From NCBI GenBank assembly GCA_900073065.1, contig FJOG01000002.1, positions 802,851 through 866,850 on the forward strand: a stretch of 64,000 nt of DNA, read 5' to 3'. How positions within the stretch are numbered: the first letter of the stretch is position 1; each line of letters starts with the position of its first letter. Positions 1-10,738 of the stretch are shown here, in pieces. A program made the translations under genes and the position numbers. The stretch is from Phialocephala subalpina. Taxonomy: Eukaryota; Ascomycota; Leotiomycetes; Helotiales; Mollisiaceae. Below the pieces are notes generated by a model. That model was not told where the DNA came from. It ran no database searches and saw only the letters and a program-made list of their open reading frames with translations.

Positions 1-1563
1 CTAGCAACCTGTGGAATGTATCCGACCAAGACGGTGATCAATTGCTCGACAAATTCCGAGACCATTTCATACCTCATTTCCCGTTCGTTGTCATTCCATC
101 AAAAACATCGTCGGAGCTACGAACTCAGCATCCGTACGTACTCAAGGCTATCTGGACAATCGCTTTCCAACAATCTCGGGCACACCAGATTGAGATGTGC
201 AAAGATCTTATGGTTGACATTTCTACGTCAATGCTGGTTCGAGGAGAAAGGGATCTTGATATGCTTCAAGGTGTCATTCTGCTGAACGCATGGTTCGTTC
301 TCTTGAGAAGCATATCAATGTTCTAGCAGGACATTCGACTAACACTGCTTGCTTTAGGTCTTACTTCGTCTCACCAGTACCTCCCGCTATGAAATCTACG
401 GGACTATATCAATTAGCATTGGCCCTACTGTTTGATCTGAAGCTCATGAGGCCTATTCGAGAGTATGATGGTCCAGGCGATATGCTCGCTGAGTGTCAGA
501 CACGGAATATTCCCGACAGCCTCGCGAATGATACTGCCAGGCGTAACTCTGATGAATGCCGAGCACTTCTGTGCTGTTATTACCTGGGATCTGTGTATGT
601 GATCTCCTCTGACAGCTCCTTGATCTTACTCTGCCTACATGACTGACCCGCTCAGGTACTCGCTCTGTGTCAAGAGAACGGAAGGTCTGTCACATTCACC
701 ATACATCGATTTCTGTTGCCAAACACTAGAAGAGCGAGCGGAGCACGAATCAGATACGCTACTTGTTGCGGCCGTGAGACTCGAGCACTTAATCCATCCA
801 ATCGACAACCTACTCACGAAGAGGTCCTTCGCCGATGACAGAGCGCCAGTTGCAATGCACATCAAGGCAGTCCATGATAATATGGAAAACTTCTGGCGAT
901 CACTTCCACCAAGCATACAGCAAAATCGTAAGCTTCCCACCCATCTCAAAAACCATTCTGATTCTCTGACAATATTTAGAAATGATGACTCTGAGCTACC
1001 ACAGTAACTACGTATTTCTCTACGAGCCTAGTCTCTACAAAGCACTGTTTCCTGCAGCTTCATTCACTTACAACAGTTCACAACGACTTGATCTACTCCA
1101 CAGCTGCCTCCTGGCCTGTAAAAAGCTTATTGACGAATACCTCGAGCGACCAATGCCAGGCTACTATGGAACCTCAGTCGCAGATCTCGCACCTCTCGGT
1201 CGTGGTATTTCCAGCTTGCTGAAGCTTTGCGTGGTTGAAGAACCCGGCTGGGACTTAGGTATGGTGCGACAAACGGCGAACCTGAACTACTACTTCGAGC
1301 AGCTGCTGGCAAAATTTGCTCAGGTTGGAGCGGATATTGATCAGATACAGCGTCAACCATGCCGACACTCTTTCTTCACTGGATGTGCTCGTGCGATGGG
1401 AGTTGTCAAGGCTTGGTATGAGACAAAAGTGGGACCTGATTCGACTCCGAACTACCAAGCGGCCTCAGTGGCGTATGATGGGATGATGATTGGGGAGGAG
1501 GTAAACTTTCTGGACGATTCGTATTGGTTGGAGTTCATGGGGGACTGGCCGATGCAGCAATAG
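1..1563 (+). CDS. Fungal-specific transcription factor, C-terminal part (5' partial)
   Basis: Probable Zn(II)2Cys6 regulator, of which only the region after the DNA-binding domain lies in the window. Exons are <1-292, 358-594, 656-927 and 980-1563; all four join in frame with GT-AG introns of 52-65 bp. The protein enters mid-domain with the motif WNVSDQDGDQLLDKFRDHF and continues with a helical, Leu-rich middle homology region typical of fungal_trans proteins. The Zn cluster itself would lie upstream and is not seen, so the DNA-binding class is inferred. It stands 468 bp upstream of, and on the same strand as, an MFS drug transporter, a common regulator/pump arrangement in fungi. Stop codon TAG at 1561-1563. 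Confidence 0.8.
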
Positions 1564-2031
1564 CGGTGAATTGAGGAATGATTGGGCTCAGGTTTGTGAG
1601 CGACCTGTGTATAATGTATAACAAACTCAACAATAGACATATTAAAATGGTATGAAAGACTCCATCATTCGATATGCAAAAATTGCTAACTCCAGTTCAA
1701 TTACCGCTTCAGCGCGGACGTCCGCTGCGATACCCTGTCACGCAGCGGAACAGGCATTTTCATTCCTCCGTTTCCTGATGCGGATCTGAGATGCTCGGCG
1801 GAACTTATCACTGAGCCTCATAGCAACAGGCTGCAGCAATTGCTGATCAAGGGGATGATTGGATCCGTATTCATGCACGTCAACACGCTCAGGGGCGCGG
1901 ACTTAACGAATTGCGGCTTGCACTAATATCCATTTGTGTATATGAAGCTTCGAAAGCGCCATGAATACCATCCAAGAACAAGTCAAGCACCACGTTTGGA
2001 AGTGGCTGCAGCAGCAGTTTCTTCTGAGAAG
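1564..2031. other. Intergenic, regulator to MFS transporter
   Basis: 468 bp holding the 3' end of the regulator transcript and the upstream region of the transporter. An in-frame upstream ATG at 1942 could extend the transporter by 30 residues. I see no other gene here. Confidence 0.5.
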
Positions 2032-4085
2032 ATGTCTTCCCATTCATCAGGTCCAGATAATGTCGAAAAAGCCAAAGATCGGCGAAATATGGCTCGAGAT
2101 TCCACGACTTTGACTTCCGAGGACAATGAAGTTCAACCTTCAACAGAACTAAGTCCAGAATCAGAATATATCACTGGCCTTCGACTATATGCTGTTCTTA
2201 CTGGTTTGACCCTCGTGATGCTTTTGATCATGTTGGATCAAACTATTGTCGTCACTGTAAGCGTCTTTCACCTACTTGGACTTTCAGTTCATTGACCCTC
2301 CTCTCGCAGGCAATTCCTCGGATCACGAACAGGTTCAATTCGATCAAGGATATTGGGTGGTATGGATCTGCTTATCTGCTCTCACTGTGAGTGTCTGATT
2401 GTTCTACACTTGAAGTTCTTCTTGTTGATGGCCACCACAGAGCTGCGCTTCAGCCTCTTCAAGGCAAGATATACACATACTATACTTCGAAGGTGCCTCC
2501 CTCCCTCCAGCATGCAATGCTTCTGTCTCCATTTCCTTTCTTTCTTATTATAATGAAGACACTTACTCCTTGCAGAAAATCTTCCTCACTACTCTTTTCA
2601 TATTCGAAGTTGGGTCACTGATTTGTGCCCTCGCCAATTCCTCCGCCATGCTCATCATCGGCCGAGCAATAACTGGTATCGGAAGTTCAGGACTACTGAT
2701 CGGATCTCTGACCATTCTCTCTGCTGCTGCTCCGAACGATAAGAGACCTTGTCAGTACTCACTTTTCCCCCAACTGAAATATACACTGAAAAGGAGGAGA
2801 GGATTGTTGGATTGCTGACTTAAGTGAACAGTGTATATTGGAATCATGTTGGGAATCGCAAGTTTAGGCCTCGTCCTCGGACCCGTACTTGGAGGTTTAT
2901 TCACGCAACATGCGACATGGCGATGGTGTTTCTGGCTGAATCTGCCAATTGGAGGTATCACTGGTACTATTCTCGGTCTGATGCGAATACCAGACTCCAA
3001 ACTCATCGCTCCCAAGAAAGGCACGCCCAAAGAACAAGTCAAGAGACTCGATCTTCCCGGCTTCGCATTTTTCACACCGACTTGTATCATGCTCCTTCTA
3101 GCTCTCGAATGGGGTGGCGTTACATATTCCTGGAACTCCGCAACCATCATCGGATTGTTCTGCGGAGCGGGCGGCGCTTGCATTATCTTCCTGTTCTGGG
3201 AGAGCCGTCAGGGAGAAACAGCGATGATTCCAATCCGTTTACTCAAGAACCGCGTCGTCGTCACTGCCTGTCTCACAACGGCATTCTCTCAAGGCTCGCT
3301 AATCTTGGTTACTTACTACTTACCAGTATGGTTCCAAGTCGTCCTCGGTGCTAGTCCAACAATGGGAGGAGTCGACTACCTTCCCTCAGTAGGCGCTCAA
3401 ATCGTAGTCTCGATCGCTACTGGAGCTTTGAGTAAGCCCTTTCTCAACAAAGTCCGACGTCTGTTTAGAGACTGACAACAATCCAGCCACACGCACTGGC
3501 CTCCCCACCCCCTTTGCAATCCTAGGCTGCGCCCTAACATCCATCTCTTGCGGTCTCCTCTCCACCCTCACCACCCACTCCCCCACAGCACATTGGATCG
3601 GCTATCAAATCCTCCTCGGCGCCTCCCGCGGCCTCACAATGCAACAACCCATCGCCGCTATCTCCGCTGTCATCCCTCAATCCCAACTCGCTGTTGGAAA
3701 TTCCTTGATTATGTTCACTAATGTGTTAGGTGGAGCTATGTTTGTGAGTTTCGGACAGACGGTTTTTAGTAATCAGTTGAAAGGGGCGCTTAAGCATTTT
3801 GCGCCGGATGTTGATGCTGAAGCGGTTTTGAGGGTGGGTGCTACAGCTTTTAGGAGTGTGGTGGGCCCTGGACAAGTGGGGGAGGTTGTGAGGGCTTATA
3901 ATCGGGCGCTGACGAGGGTGCTTGTGAGTGATTCGAGTTCTGTTGATGGAAGGGTGGTTTTGCTGACGATGTGGAAATAGTATCTTGGAGCTGGTGCTTC
4001 TGTTGCTTCGTTTGTGGCGGCTTGGGGAATGGGGTGGACGAACTTGAAAACGAAGAAGGTAGATGAGAAGGATGGAAAAGTTTGA
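2032..4085 (+). CDS. MFS multidrug/toxin efflux transporter, DHA2 (14-TM) type
   Basis: Proton-antiport efflux pump of the plasma membrane. Exons 2032-2256, 2310-2386, 2441-2492, 2576-2750, 2832-3431, 3487-3923 and 3981-4085 join in frame to about 556 aa, the usual length of DHA2 carriers. After a charged N-terminal tail, the first membrane segment ends in [17 protein letters not shown], followed by [10 protein letters not shown], the DHA2 signature. [12 protein letters not shown] and [17 protein letters not shown] match MFS motifs B/C. A central soluble linker ([20 protein letters not shown]) separates two membrane halves. The start at 2032 was preferred over in-frame 1942 because its N-terminus has the usual tail length. 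Substrate unknown; relatives export toxins, azoles or secondary metabolites. The adjacent transcription factor may control it (inference). Confidence 0.9.
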
Positions 4086-4264
4086 AGTTTCGTCGTGGGA
4101 TGCCCATTTGTTGTACCAACATATTCCTTTTGTGATATAGATATAGACTCCTTTCATGTTGGAGATACATGCTCCACTCGACCGCCGACGGATTAAAAAA
4201 ATCAAGCTGTTTTGTTCGGAAGGATGTGAATCTCTTCTCGGTCCGTCTGTCCACTGCCATCCTT

Positions 4265-4877
4265 TCACTCGCCTCTCCCTTCGGCGCTGTGAGCAGACAT
4301 ATAATCATGCATATCTTGCACTTCAACTTTCACCAGAGGCCGCTGCTTGATGTCTTTCACATCTTTCAACCATTTTTTGAGGTAGCCCTGATTCCATTTC
4401 AGCCCCAAAATCAAGGTCTCCAGATTCTCCAACGCCATCAGTTGTTGTTGAATTTCCTTAACGACCCCTATCAACTCCTGCTGGCTCAAGTAGCTCCCAG
4501 TTGGAGGGAACACACTAACAAACTGAAGTACACATGCTTGATTCCCACCAGCGCTTCTGGCGTCAACCACGAGCCGTCTTTTCGAACATGCTTCAGTATT
4601 GCCAGTGCAAATATAGAATGTCCTTTGATAGATCTGCATAGAGTACAGGTCTCGATGCAGATTCAGGCCCAGCAAAGAAAGATTTGGTGTAGGCGGAGAG
4701 ATAGACCGAGCGCGATTCGCGATTGACGGTGGCAGCAGAAGGTAGAAAGAAAGTGCTGCTGAAGGGAAATATCTGGCCTTTGGTTAGGAAGCTGAAGAGC
4801 CAAATCAAGCGTCGCAGTTCTACGGGGAGTTTGACATAGATATCCCGAGATGTATGGAATTGTGCAAAGAGAGGCAT
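4265..4877 (-). pseudogene. 2EXR-domain protein, frameshifted copy
   Basis: Relic of a 2EXR family gene (family of unknown function, abundant in fungi). From the ATG at 4877 the frame reads VKLPVELRRLIWLFSF, then VNRESRSVYLSAYTKSFF and YADLSKDILYLHW, all matching the intact copy at 6571-7263. It then meets a TGA. The next conserved block, WLTPEALVGIKHVYFSLL, is in a second frame, and the C-terminal block ending RPLVKVEVQ is in the frame that closes at 4265. Two frame changes with no GT-AG pair to explain them make this a pseudogene rather than a spliced gene. Confidence 0.7.
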
Positions 4878-5073
4878 CGGAAAAGTAAGTTACATCACTG
4901 CTTATGATGATGGAACCAATTTCGAAACGGGACGAAAAGCGATAAATTGCTAGAAGAGATGCAGAGCCTCCCAATCTGATCACCCTATCAGTAGTCAAAC
5001 AGCCTACCTTAACTCTCGTTCTTGTACAGATCCATAAATCTATACCACGTCCATTAGTGCTCGACTTGTCTTT

Positions 5074-5698
5074 CTACCTGAGTGTCTTGCTCTTGTCCGA
5101 TACCGCCGTGTTATACCACGACCATTCAAACGTTTTGAGTAGTTGCTTGGTATACCCAATCTCAACCTTCACGGTCGGCCTTCCTCCAAGCACTTCAAGC
5201 TTTCCAGGTTTTCCCCCAAGCTTTTCAGCCGCATAGGAAGTTTCAGGTATAAGGTGTCTAAGTTCCTGAATGCCAGCAGTTGTCGTGGGAGTTCCTTGGT
5301 CTCCATTTCTAGGTTCTGTCGGCTTATGTCCATCCACACGCCAGGAACGTAACCAAGTATCCTTGGACGAGATATTGCTCGGGATCTAGGAAGGGGTTGT
5401 CGGGAAACAATTTGGTGTGTGCACGTAAGAAGGTGTGATACGACTCGTGGTTTGCGACTGCAGACAAGGGTATGTTTGCTTTCGTTCTGCCGCGCCACTG
5501 GCCAAGCGTATGAGAACGTCGAGGCATGGAAAATAGCCATATCTGACAGCGTAATTCTGGAGGCAGATTGGGAAACAGATGAAATCTTTCTCGTTGCAAT
5601 TTCTTTTTCAACTTTTGACGCAACTTCTTTTGCGACTTTTTTTGCGACTCCTCGGAATGTTCGGCCTCGAGGAATTGGAAGTTATTTCGATCTTGCAT
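5074..5698 (-). pseudogene. 2EXR-domain protein, deleted and frameshifted copy
   Basis: Second decayed minus-strand copy. The first frame (ATG at 5698) opens with a Lys-rich stretch (SQKKSQKKLRQKLKKKLQRE) and then FHLFPNLPPELRCQIWLFSM, the most typical 2EXR start in the window. HTKLFPDNPFLDPEQY follows, and then the frame breaks. The central ADLSxD...LTPEA segment present in the paralogues is missing, so there is an internal deletion. The C-terminal part continues in two further frames (NLDTLYLKLPMRLKSLGENL, then GRPTVKVEIGYTK). The sequence upstream of this copy is similar to that upstream of the intact copy at 6571-7263. Confidence 0.7.
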
Positions 5699-6570
5699 AT
5701 TGGAGCGGTTGAAGTTGAGGAATCGAATGCTTCCGATCGGAGGAACTTGAGAAGAAATCTAAGGGAACAAAAAATAATGATGCGTGGAGGCTTCGAGAAA
5801 GTAGCTTCATCGGCAAGTCCCAAAGGGAAAGGTCTAGGGCACAGGCTATCGAGACTTGGAATTACCCACAAATTGTTTGGAACCAACTTCAGAACATAAA
5901 TGAATTCCAGAACAGCAATATCTGGGCCAAATGGAGGATGGTCAAGTGTGGAGAACAAAGAATGTGGCACACGAAGTCCGGGCAAGGCTGGGACATTGAA
6001 AGCCCTACTGTGACAGGGTTGGATTCGACGGCTCGGGACTCGAGGTTTGTACGTCATGTCTTGCTTGACTTGAAGCTGGCCCTGGTCTCTATATTTGTTC
6101 TAGGCTGGTGGTCTTTCGGCTGACTTGAGGCGTCCTTGATGTTCCCTTGCTCTTCCTCTGCTCCTTCCTCTTCCGTCGAGCATAGGTACTCTGCCTCACT
6201 TGGGCGAACTGATTCTGGGCGAGGCCTAGCTGAGGTCTGGGTCCCACAGTCACCTTCTGCTGTTCAGGAGTTGGTGTCATATTGTCGATGAAAAGTGAAG
6301 TGGAGGGGAATACTGCTAAGTATAATTCATCGTGAAACGAAAAGAATAAACTCCCAGTCCTAGAATACCCCACTTTAACATGTCCTTTCTATGTGAACAC
6401 AATTAAGATCTTTGTCAGACCTACTAGTCGATCTCAGCAGTTCCTTCCTTGACCTATCCGTCAGTCCCCAATTTCCCAAATTATCCCAAGCTCCCTCATA
6501 CTATTCTCCACGACCCCAAATTCCGTCCCTTTGGCTTCATTCATCGATTCTTGAACCTTGTACGACTCTA
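5699..6570. other. Duplicated 5' flank between 2EXR copies
   Basis: Positions 5703-5850 resemble 7280-7410, the sequence upstream of the intact 2EXR gene (shared blocks around GTAGCTT and AAGTCCCAAAGG), so the duplication carried its promoter region. A 63-codon minus-strand ORF (6089-6280, ATG, Lys/Arg-rich) lies here, but nothing supports it as a gene. Confidence 0.4.
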
Positions 6571-7263
6571 TCAAGACCATCTAAGAGCGTACGAATCATC
6601 CAGAATCTCAACCTTCACCGTCGGTCTCCCTTTCAACCTCTCTATGTTGGGCAAATGATTCCTATCAGGATATTTTCCCCCTGCCGGAATCCGCAAATAC
6701 ACTTTCTCCAAATTGCTGAATACCGAGACTTGTTTTTCCAGATCCTCGATGGCTGTTTCCATCCACTCTGCGCTTGACTGATAGACACTATCGGTTGAGA
6801 AAAGAGATCCCATAGAGAAGATCATATTCTTCAGATTCTGGATCGCTTGTGGCGTCAGAGCTTTTGACCATGCCTGGCACCTTTTCTTTTTCGCACGCTG
6901 AACATCATCATATCCAACGAAAAGCGCGTCTTGTGACAGATCGGCGTATGATGAAGTCGCGCAGTAGTCCCGTCGGCCTGAATCGGGGCCGTCGAGGAGT
7001 GTGACGCTCACGAACGACACGCGGGGTTTGTTCTTGGGCGGTTCGAGGAATAGTTTCGTGTACATGGACAGAAATTCAGCTCGAGACTCGCGGTTCGCCG
7101 CAGCGGATGATGGCAGGCTCGTCTTGTTGTTGTCGCAAACGTTCATGATGTGAATGCGTCGAGGAGCGAACATGGAGAGACGCCATATTAGGCAGCGTAG
7201 TTCGATGGGAAGTTTGGGGAACAGGTGGAATGCTGCTTCCGAGTTCTTGGAATCGTTCTTCAT
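6571..7263 (-). CDS. 2EXR domain-containing protein, intact
   Basis: About 230 aa with a single open frame, the cleanest member of the cluster. It begins MKNDSKNSEAAFHLFPKLPIE, giving the FxLFPxLPxELRxxIW hallmark near residues 13-30. Next come AANRESRAEFLSMYTKLF, SYADLSQDALFVGYDDV and ALTPQAIQNLKNMIFSM. It ends with a Leu-rich block and the RPTVKVEI motif shared with its broken neighbours. Longer minus-strand reading to 7341 would need a non-ATG start, so ATG 7263 is chosen. No signal peptide or membrane segment is seen. Function of the family is unknown; similarity to F-box-like helices at the N-terminus is only suggestive. Confidence 0.75.
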   Translation of the reverse strand: MKNDSKNSEAAFHLFPKLPIELRCLIWRLSMFAPRRIHIMNVCDNNKTSLPSSAAANRESRAEFLSMYTKLFLEPPKNKPRVSFVSVTLLDGPDSGRRDYCATSSYADLSQDALFVGYDDVQRAKKKRCQAWSKALTPQAIQNLKNMIFSMGSLFSTDSVYQSSAEWMETAIEDLEKQVSVFSNLEKVYLRIPAGGKYPDRNHLPNIERLKGRPTVKVEILDDSYALRWS

Positions 7264-7689
7264 CTTGAGGCTGTTGAGGTGATTGAAGATTCGGAGATCG
7301 AATTTGTTGGAGGAGGTTGTAAGAAACCTGAATGAGAACAAGAAAATATAGAAATCATAGAGGGGTAGCTTTACCGGCTAGTCCCAAAGGAGAGAAACAG
7401 GGGCATGTTTATCGTCTTTAAAGTGAATCGACGAAACTACGAATTGTTGAAAGTCGGTTTTCTTTTTCGAAAGGCTCGAGGATGATGCGAGACTTGATAC
7501 TGGAATCTTTTTGGGACATCTCTATTCTTGAAAAACATCTCGCAGCGAGGTGGCCAGCGACACTCTCGCCTAATCCCTGTTGCAAGGAAGTGCAGCTGAC
7601 CTCTCGAGTGGACGTCGATGCCTGGACTCAACTTCAACCTCAAGATTCGCCATCAAATACAAACACCATCGCCTCAACTCAATTTCAGA

Positions 7690-8292
7690 ATGGAACGCCC
7701 ACCTCAAGAATTCACTGTCTTTTCCTTCCTACCTACTGAGTTGAGAGATAAAATCTGGCTTTACAGCCTTCCGACCAAACCCCGCCTCATTCCATACGCC
7801 GTGACAGACACACCTTCCATCGCATCAGTAAATCGGGAGTCGCGTCTTGTCTTCTTGTCAGTGTACACCAAATGCTTCCTTCCAGGGACCTCTTCGTCCA
7901 TGAAACTCCTTCCGTACCCCATCTCACCTTACGGCAACCTGTCAGTCGACACGCTCTTTCTATTTTGGGACGTCCGGCCCAGTGACAGATACCCATATCC
8001 TCTGGACAAATGGATGACTCCAGAAGCCATTCAGAACATTAAGCATGTTGCTGTTGGACTAGGCTTATGGATCTCTCTTCGATTGCACATGCTTGAGTTT
8101 CAAGGCTTAGAGAGCTTGACGTTCGTGATGGGGATGGGGCATCGACATGAGAGGCTGAAGAGCTTGAGGCACTCGGGACGGCTGGTTGAGATTGATGAGC
8201 AGCATGATAAGTGGGAACATAATAAGAGCTGGTGGGAGGAGTTGAAATCCTCTGGACAAATGGATGACTCCAGAAGCCATTCAGAACATTAA
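7690..8292 (+). CDS. 2EXR domain-containing protein, C-terminus altered by a 250-bp tandem duplication
   Basis: Encodes 200 aa from ATG 7690 (MERPPQEFTVFSFLPTELRD); an in-frame ATG at 7618 would add 24 residues. Family blocks are intact: KIWLYSLPTKPRLIPY, SVNRESRLVFLSVYTKCFLP, NLSVDTLFLFWDV, KWMTPEAIQNIKHVAVGLG and a coil-like EIDEQHDKWEHNKSWWEEL. The frame then runs into a second copy of 7997-8246. Because 250 is not a multiple of 3, it is read out of frame and stops at 8292. Without the repeat the frame would continue past 8496 to a stop at 8623. The break is therefore either very recent or an assembly error. Confidence 0.65.
   Translation: MERPPQEFTVFSFLPTELRDKIWLYSLPTKPRLIPYAVTDTPSIASVNRESRLVFLSVYTKCFLPGTSSSMKLLPYPISPYGNLSVDTLFLFWDVRPSDRYPYPLDKWMTPEAIQNIKHVAVGLGLWISLRLHMLEFQGLESLTFVMGMGHRHERLKSLRHSGRLVEIDEQHDKWEHNKSWWEELKSSGQMDDSRSHSEH
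7997..8246. repeat. Perfect 250-bp tandem repeat, copy 1
   Basis: Identical, base for base as read, to 8247-8496. It covers the C-terminal half of the 2EXR gene starting at 7690. No spacer separates the copies. Confidence 0.95.
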
Positions 8293-8496
8293 GCATGTTG
8301 CTGTTGGACTAGGCTTATGGATCTCTCTTCGATTGCACATGCTTGAGTTTCAAGGCTTAGAGAGCTTGACGTTCGTGATGGGGATGGGGCATCGACATGA
8401 GAGGCTGAAGAGCTTGAGGCACTCGGGACGGCTGGTTGAGATTGATGAGCAGCATGATAAGTGGGAACATAATAAGAGCTGGTGGGAGGAGTTGAA
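8247..8496. repeat. Perfect 250-bp tandem repeat, copy 2
   Basis: Second unit of the direct repeat; it shifts the reading frame of the gene it sits in. Its size is exactly that of the unrelated repeat at 57302-57801. Confidence 0.95.
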
Positions 8497-8640
8497 CATC
8501 ACTCCGACCTGTCGATTTTACAAACACGCTCGACATAAAATCAACTCGATAAGTTCGATTTACGAATACTCCGTGCTGACGACATCTTACCTCTTATGGA
8601 TCCTCAAGAGAGCTAGCATCTGACTGCTCATACTTCTGAC

Positions 8641-9537
8641 ATGGATGCTCTCCTTAAGGAGGATGCTACCCTAAGCCGCCAAGTGGCTATGCTACAAGAA
8701 CAATTGCGAAACAAGAATCAAGAGCACGAACTCGAGTTATCGATGAAAGACACTTCTTACGGCGGCGTCATCTCTTTCTTGAGAGAGCAGTTGAAGGAGC
8801 AATTGGACGCTAATTCTCGACACCTCGAAATCACGCGGACACTTGAACACCCCCTCGATAAACTCGCATCTTTTCCACCTCTCCCACCTGAAATCTGACA
8901 TCAAATATGGGTGTTCACCATTCCAACGACCGCTCAACTCATCCCCTACGCCGCGACAAAAACGCCTGTTACCTCCAAGATAAACCGCGAATCTCGAGCC
9001 ATATTCCTTTCAATCTACACGAAGACATTTATATCAGTCGATAGAAAGTATAATGAGCTGCTCTTCTATCCAAACTCGTTGTACGCAAATCTAGCTCTGG
9101 ATATTCTATTCTTCGGTTGGGATATCGTCCCAAGTGAAAGGGCTCCGTATCCACTGCACTCGTGGTTGACGCCCGAGGTGTTCCAAAAATTATAGCATGT
9201 TGCTATCATCCGAGATCGCTGGATCGATTCGGCTTGCGCAGATACTAGCAAACCATAAAAGAATAAACGGCGGAAACGGACACTTCATTGGCACATGCGC
9301 GACTTTGAAAGCATAAAGAGTAGGACATTTGTGAAGGACAGAAGGGAAATAACAAAAGACCTTCGCATGGAACGAAAGCGGCTGAGGAATCTTGATGGAA
9401 AGAAGCTGGTGGAGATCGATGAGTAGCATGCGAATTGGGAAGAGCAGAGGAAGTGGTTGGAAGATAAAGTTGCGTTTAAATGGTGGGAGAAGCTGAGAGT
9501 GGTTTCAGCGGAAGCTGTCAACACGAACATCAATTTC
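8641..9537 (+). pseudogene. 2EXR-domain protein with coiled-coil N-terminus, in-frame stops
   Basis: The frame opens with a 70-residue coiled-coil-like segment (LSRQVAMLQEQLRNKNQEHE ... FLREQLKEQLDANSRHLEI), then FPPLPPEI, where TGA interrupts the 2EXR motif. The same frame resumes with HQIWVFTIPTTAQLIPYAA, KINRESRAIFLSIYTKTF, LALDILFFGWDIVPSERAPY and HSWLTPEVFQKL, then TAG at 9193. A final block has EIDE followed by TAG where the paralogue at 7690 has EIDEQHDKW, consistent with CAG to TAG. At least four in-frame stops and no splice signals around them make this a dead copy. Confidence 0.7.
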
Positions 9538-9540
9538 TAG

Positions 9541-10154
9541 GGAAGACTTGCACTTGTTGATTGTCAGAATCTATCTGCGACAATTACACAAGCTAAGGTC
9601 CACAAGTATCTGTGGCACAATCACATTGCTCATCGCCACAACAACTTAAATCCCTCTCAGTCCTCGCGAGTCTCACCTCCGGAGCCTTTCTCGTGGCAGC
9701 CTCGCCCTACTTATGAACCCAGTTCAAAGCCTCTTCTATAAAGAGCCGGTTACTCTCTACTCGCCCTCCTCTTCTCTCACTTCAGCAACCCTTGCTTCAC
9801 TCTTCTCCATATTCCTCACATACCTATTCTCCTCTTCCTTATCACGTATATAAAGTCCATGACTATCATGCATCACCAAGAAGAATGTCTCCATCTTTGG
9901 GAATTAAAGAATCACGTCCCTCATATCCTCCATCTCAGGAAGTATTTCGGCATCCTCAGCCACATACTTCCATGACAGAAAATCCACAGGGACATGCTTT
10001 ACGTTCTGAATCGCAACATCCATCATCCACTCCCTCAACTATTCCTTACTAACCAATCTCTAGCAAAGATCCGGACCAAGAAACAAAATATCCTGCTCAA
10101 GATTCGCATACGGTGAAATAGGATATCAAAGCAACGGCTCTTCCTCTACTAATC
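9541..10154. other. Intergenic, no supported gene
   Basis: An 86-codon plus-strand ORF (9792-10052) is rich in Ser/Pro/His and is read from pyrimidine-rich sequence; I do not call it. A TATA-like stretch (tataaag) occurs at 9735 and again near 9848. Confidence 0.3.
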
Positions 10155-10382
10155 TCACTCTCCTAAGTCGCGATCGTTTGGCTGCCTTGAATTGCTTTGC
10201 ATATAGCCAGGACTTAATAGGGAAGGAGTATGTGTAGACTGAGAGGTAAACGGCGCGAAATTTGTAGCTGGGGCATTGGGCTGATGTTGATTGCGGAGGA
10301 TGAAGACTGGAGTGTCTGGGAGGGTGTGAAGACAGATCTTACGACGGCGCTCGGGGGGGGGGAGAGTGAATTCTTCTGGCAT
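10155..10382 (-). pseudogene. 2EXR-domain fragment
   Basis: Short relic. From ATG 10382 the frame gives EFTLPPPERRRKICLHTLPD, an eroded form of the 2EXR start. The next family block, FRAVYLSVYTYSFPIKSW (compare xRAIFLSIYTKTF in the neighbours), is present but in a different frame. Nothing beyond the middle of the domain survives. Confidence 0.5.
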
Positions 10383-10738
10383 ATTGTATTGGCGTGTTGG
10401 AATCTCTTGGAGATAGCTGAGATTGCTGCGTTTGTGATGGTGGGGTTGCGGTCTTCGCGGGGTACTTATCAGACAGACAGACCCCTGAAATTTTAGCGAT
10501 GTGGTGCACCTACCTCCTACTTCGTAATCGAGAATTCATACACCCAAGGAGAACAATGCCAAGAACTCGCATCATTATATTAATTTCTTTCTCCACTCTC
10601 ATACATCCCGTGCGTCTAACAGCGTAAGAGGGGTATCTAATTCCAGCAAAACAAAATGTACATGAAGCAACAACCATAACAGCATTAACAATCACCCCCA
10701 CCCCAGACACCTCTCCATCCTTTCCAAGCAGCCTCCTA
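10383..10738. other. Intergenic, no supported gene
   Basis: Contains a nine-base G run near 10353-10361 just inside the neighbouring fragment, and otherwise unstructured sequence; probably 3' flank of the LITAF gene. Confidence 0.3.

Noticed and set aside
6089..6280. Small Lys/Arg-rich minus-strand ORF
   Set aside because: Short, no homology seen, lies in duplicated flank.
8641..9537. All stops in this 2EXR copy as RIP products
   Set aside because: One (CAG to TAG after EIDE) fits C-to-T, but the others are better explained by A-to-T or are ambiguous, so RIP is not demonstrated here.
9792..10052. 86-codon ORF rich in Ser, Pro and His
   Set aside because: Low-complexity composition, no family match, no splice context; typical of C/T-rich non-coding DNA.
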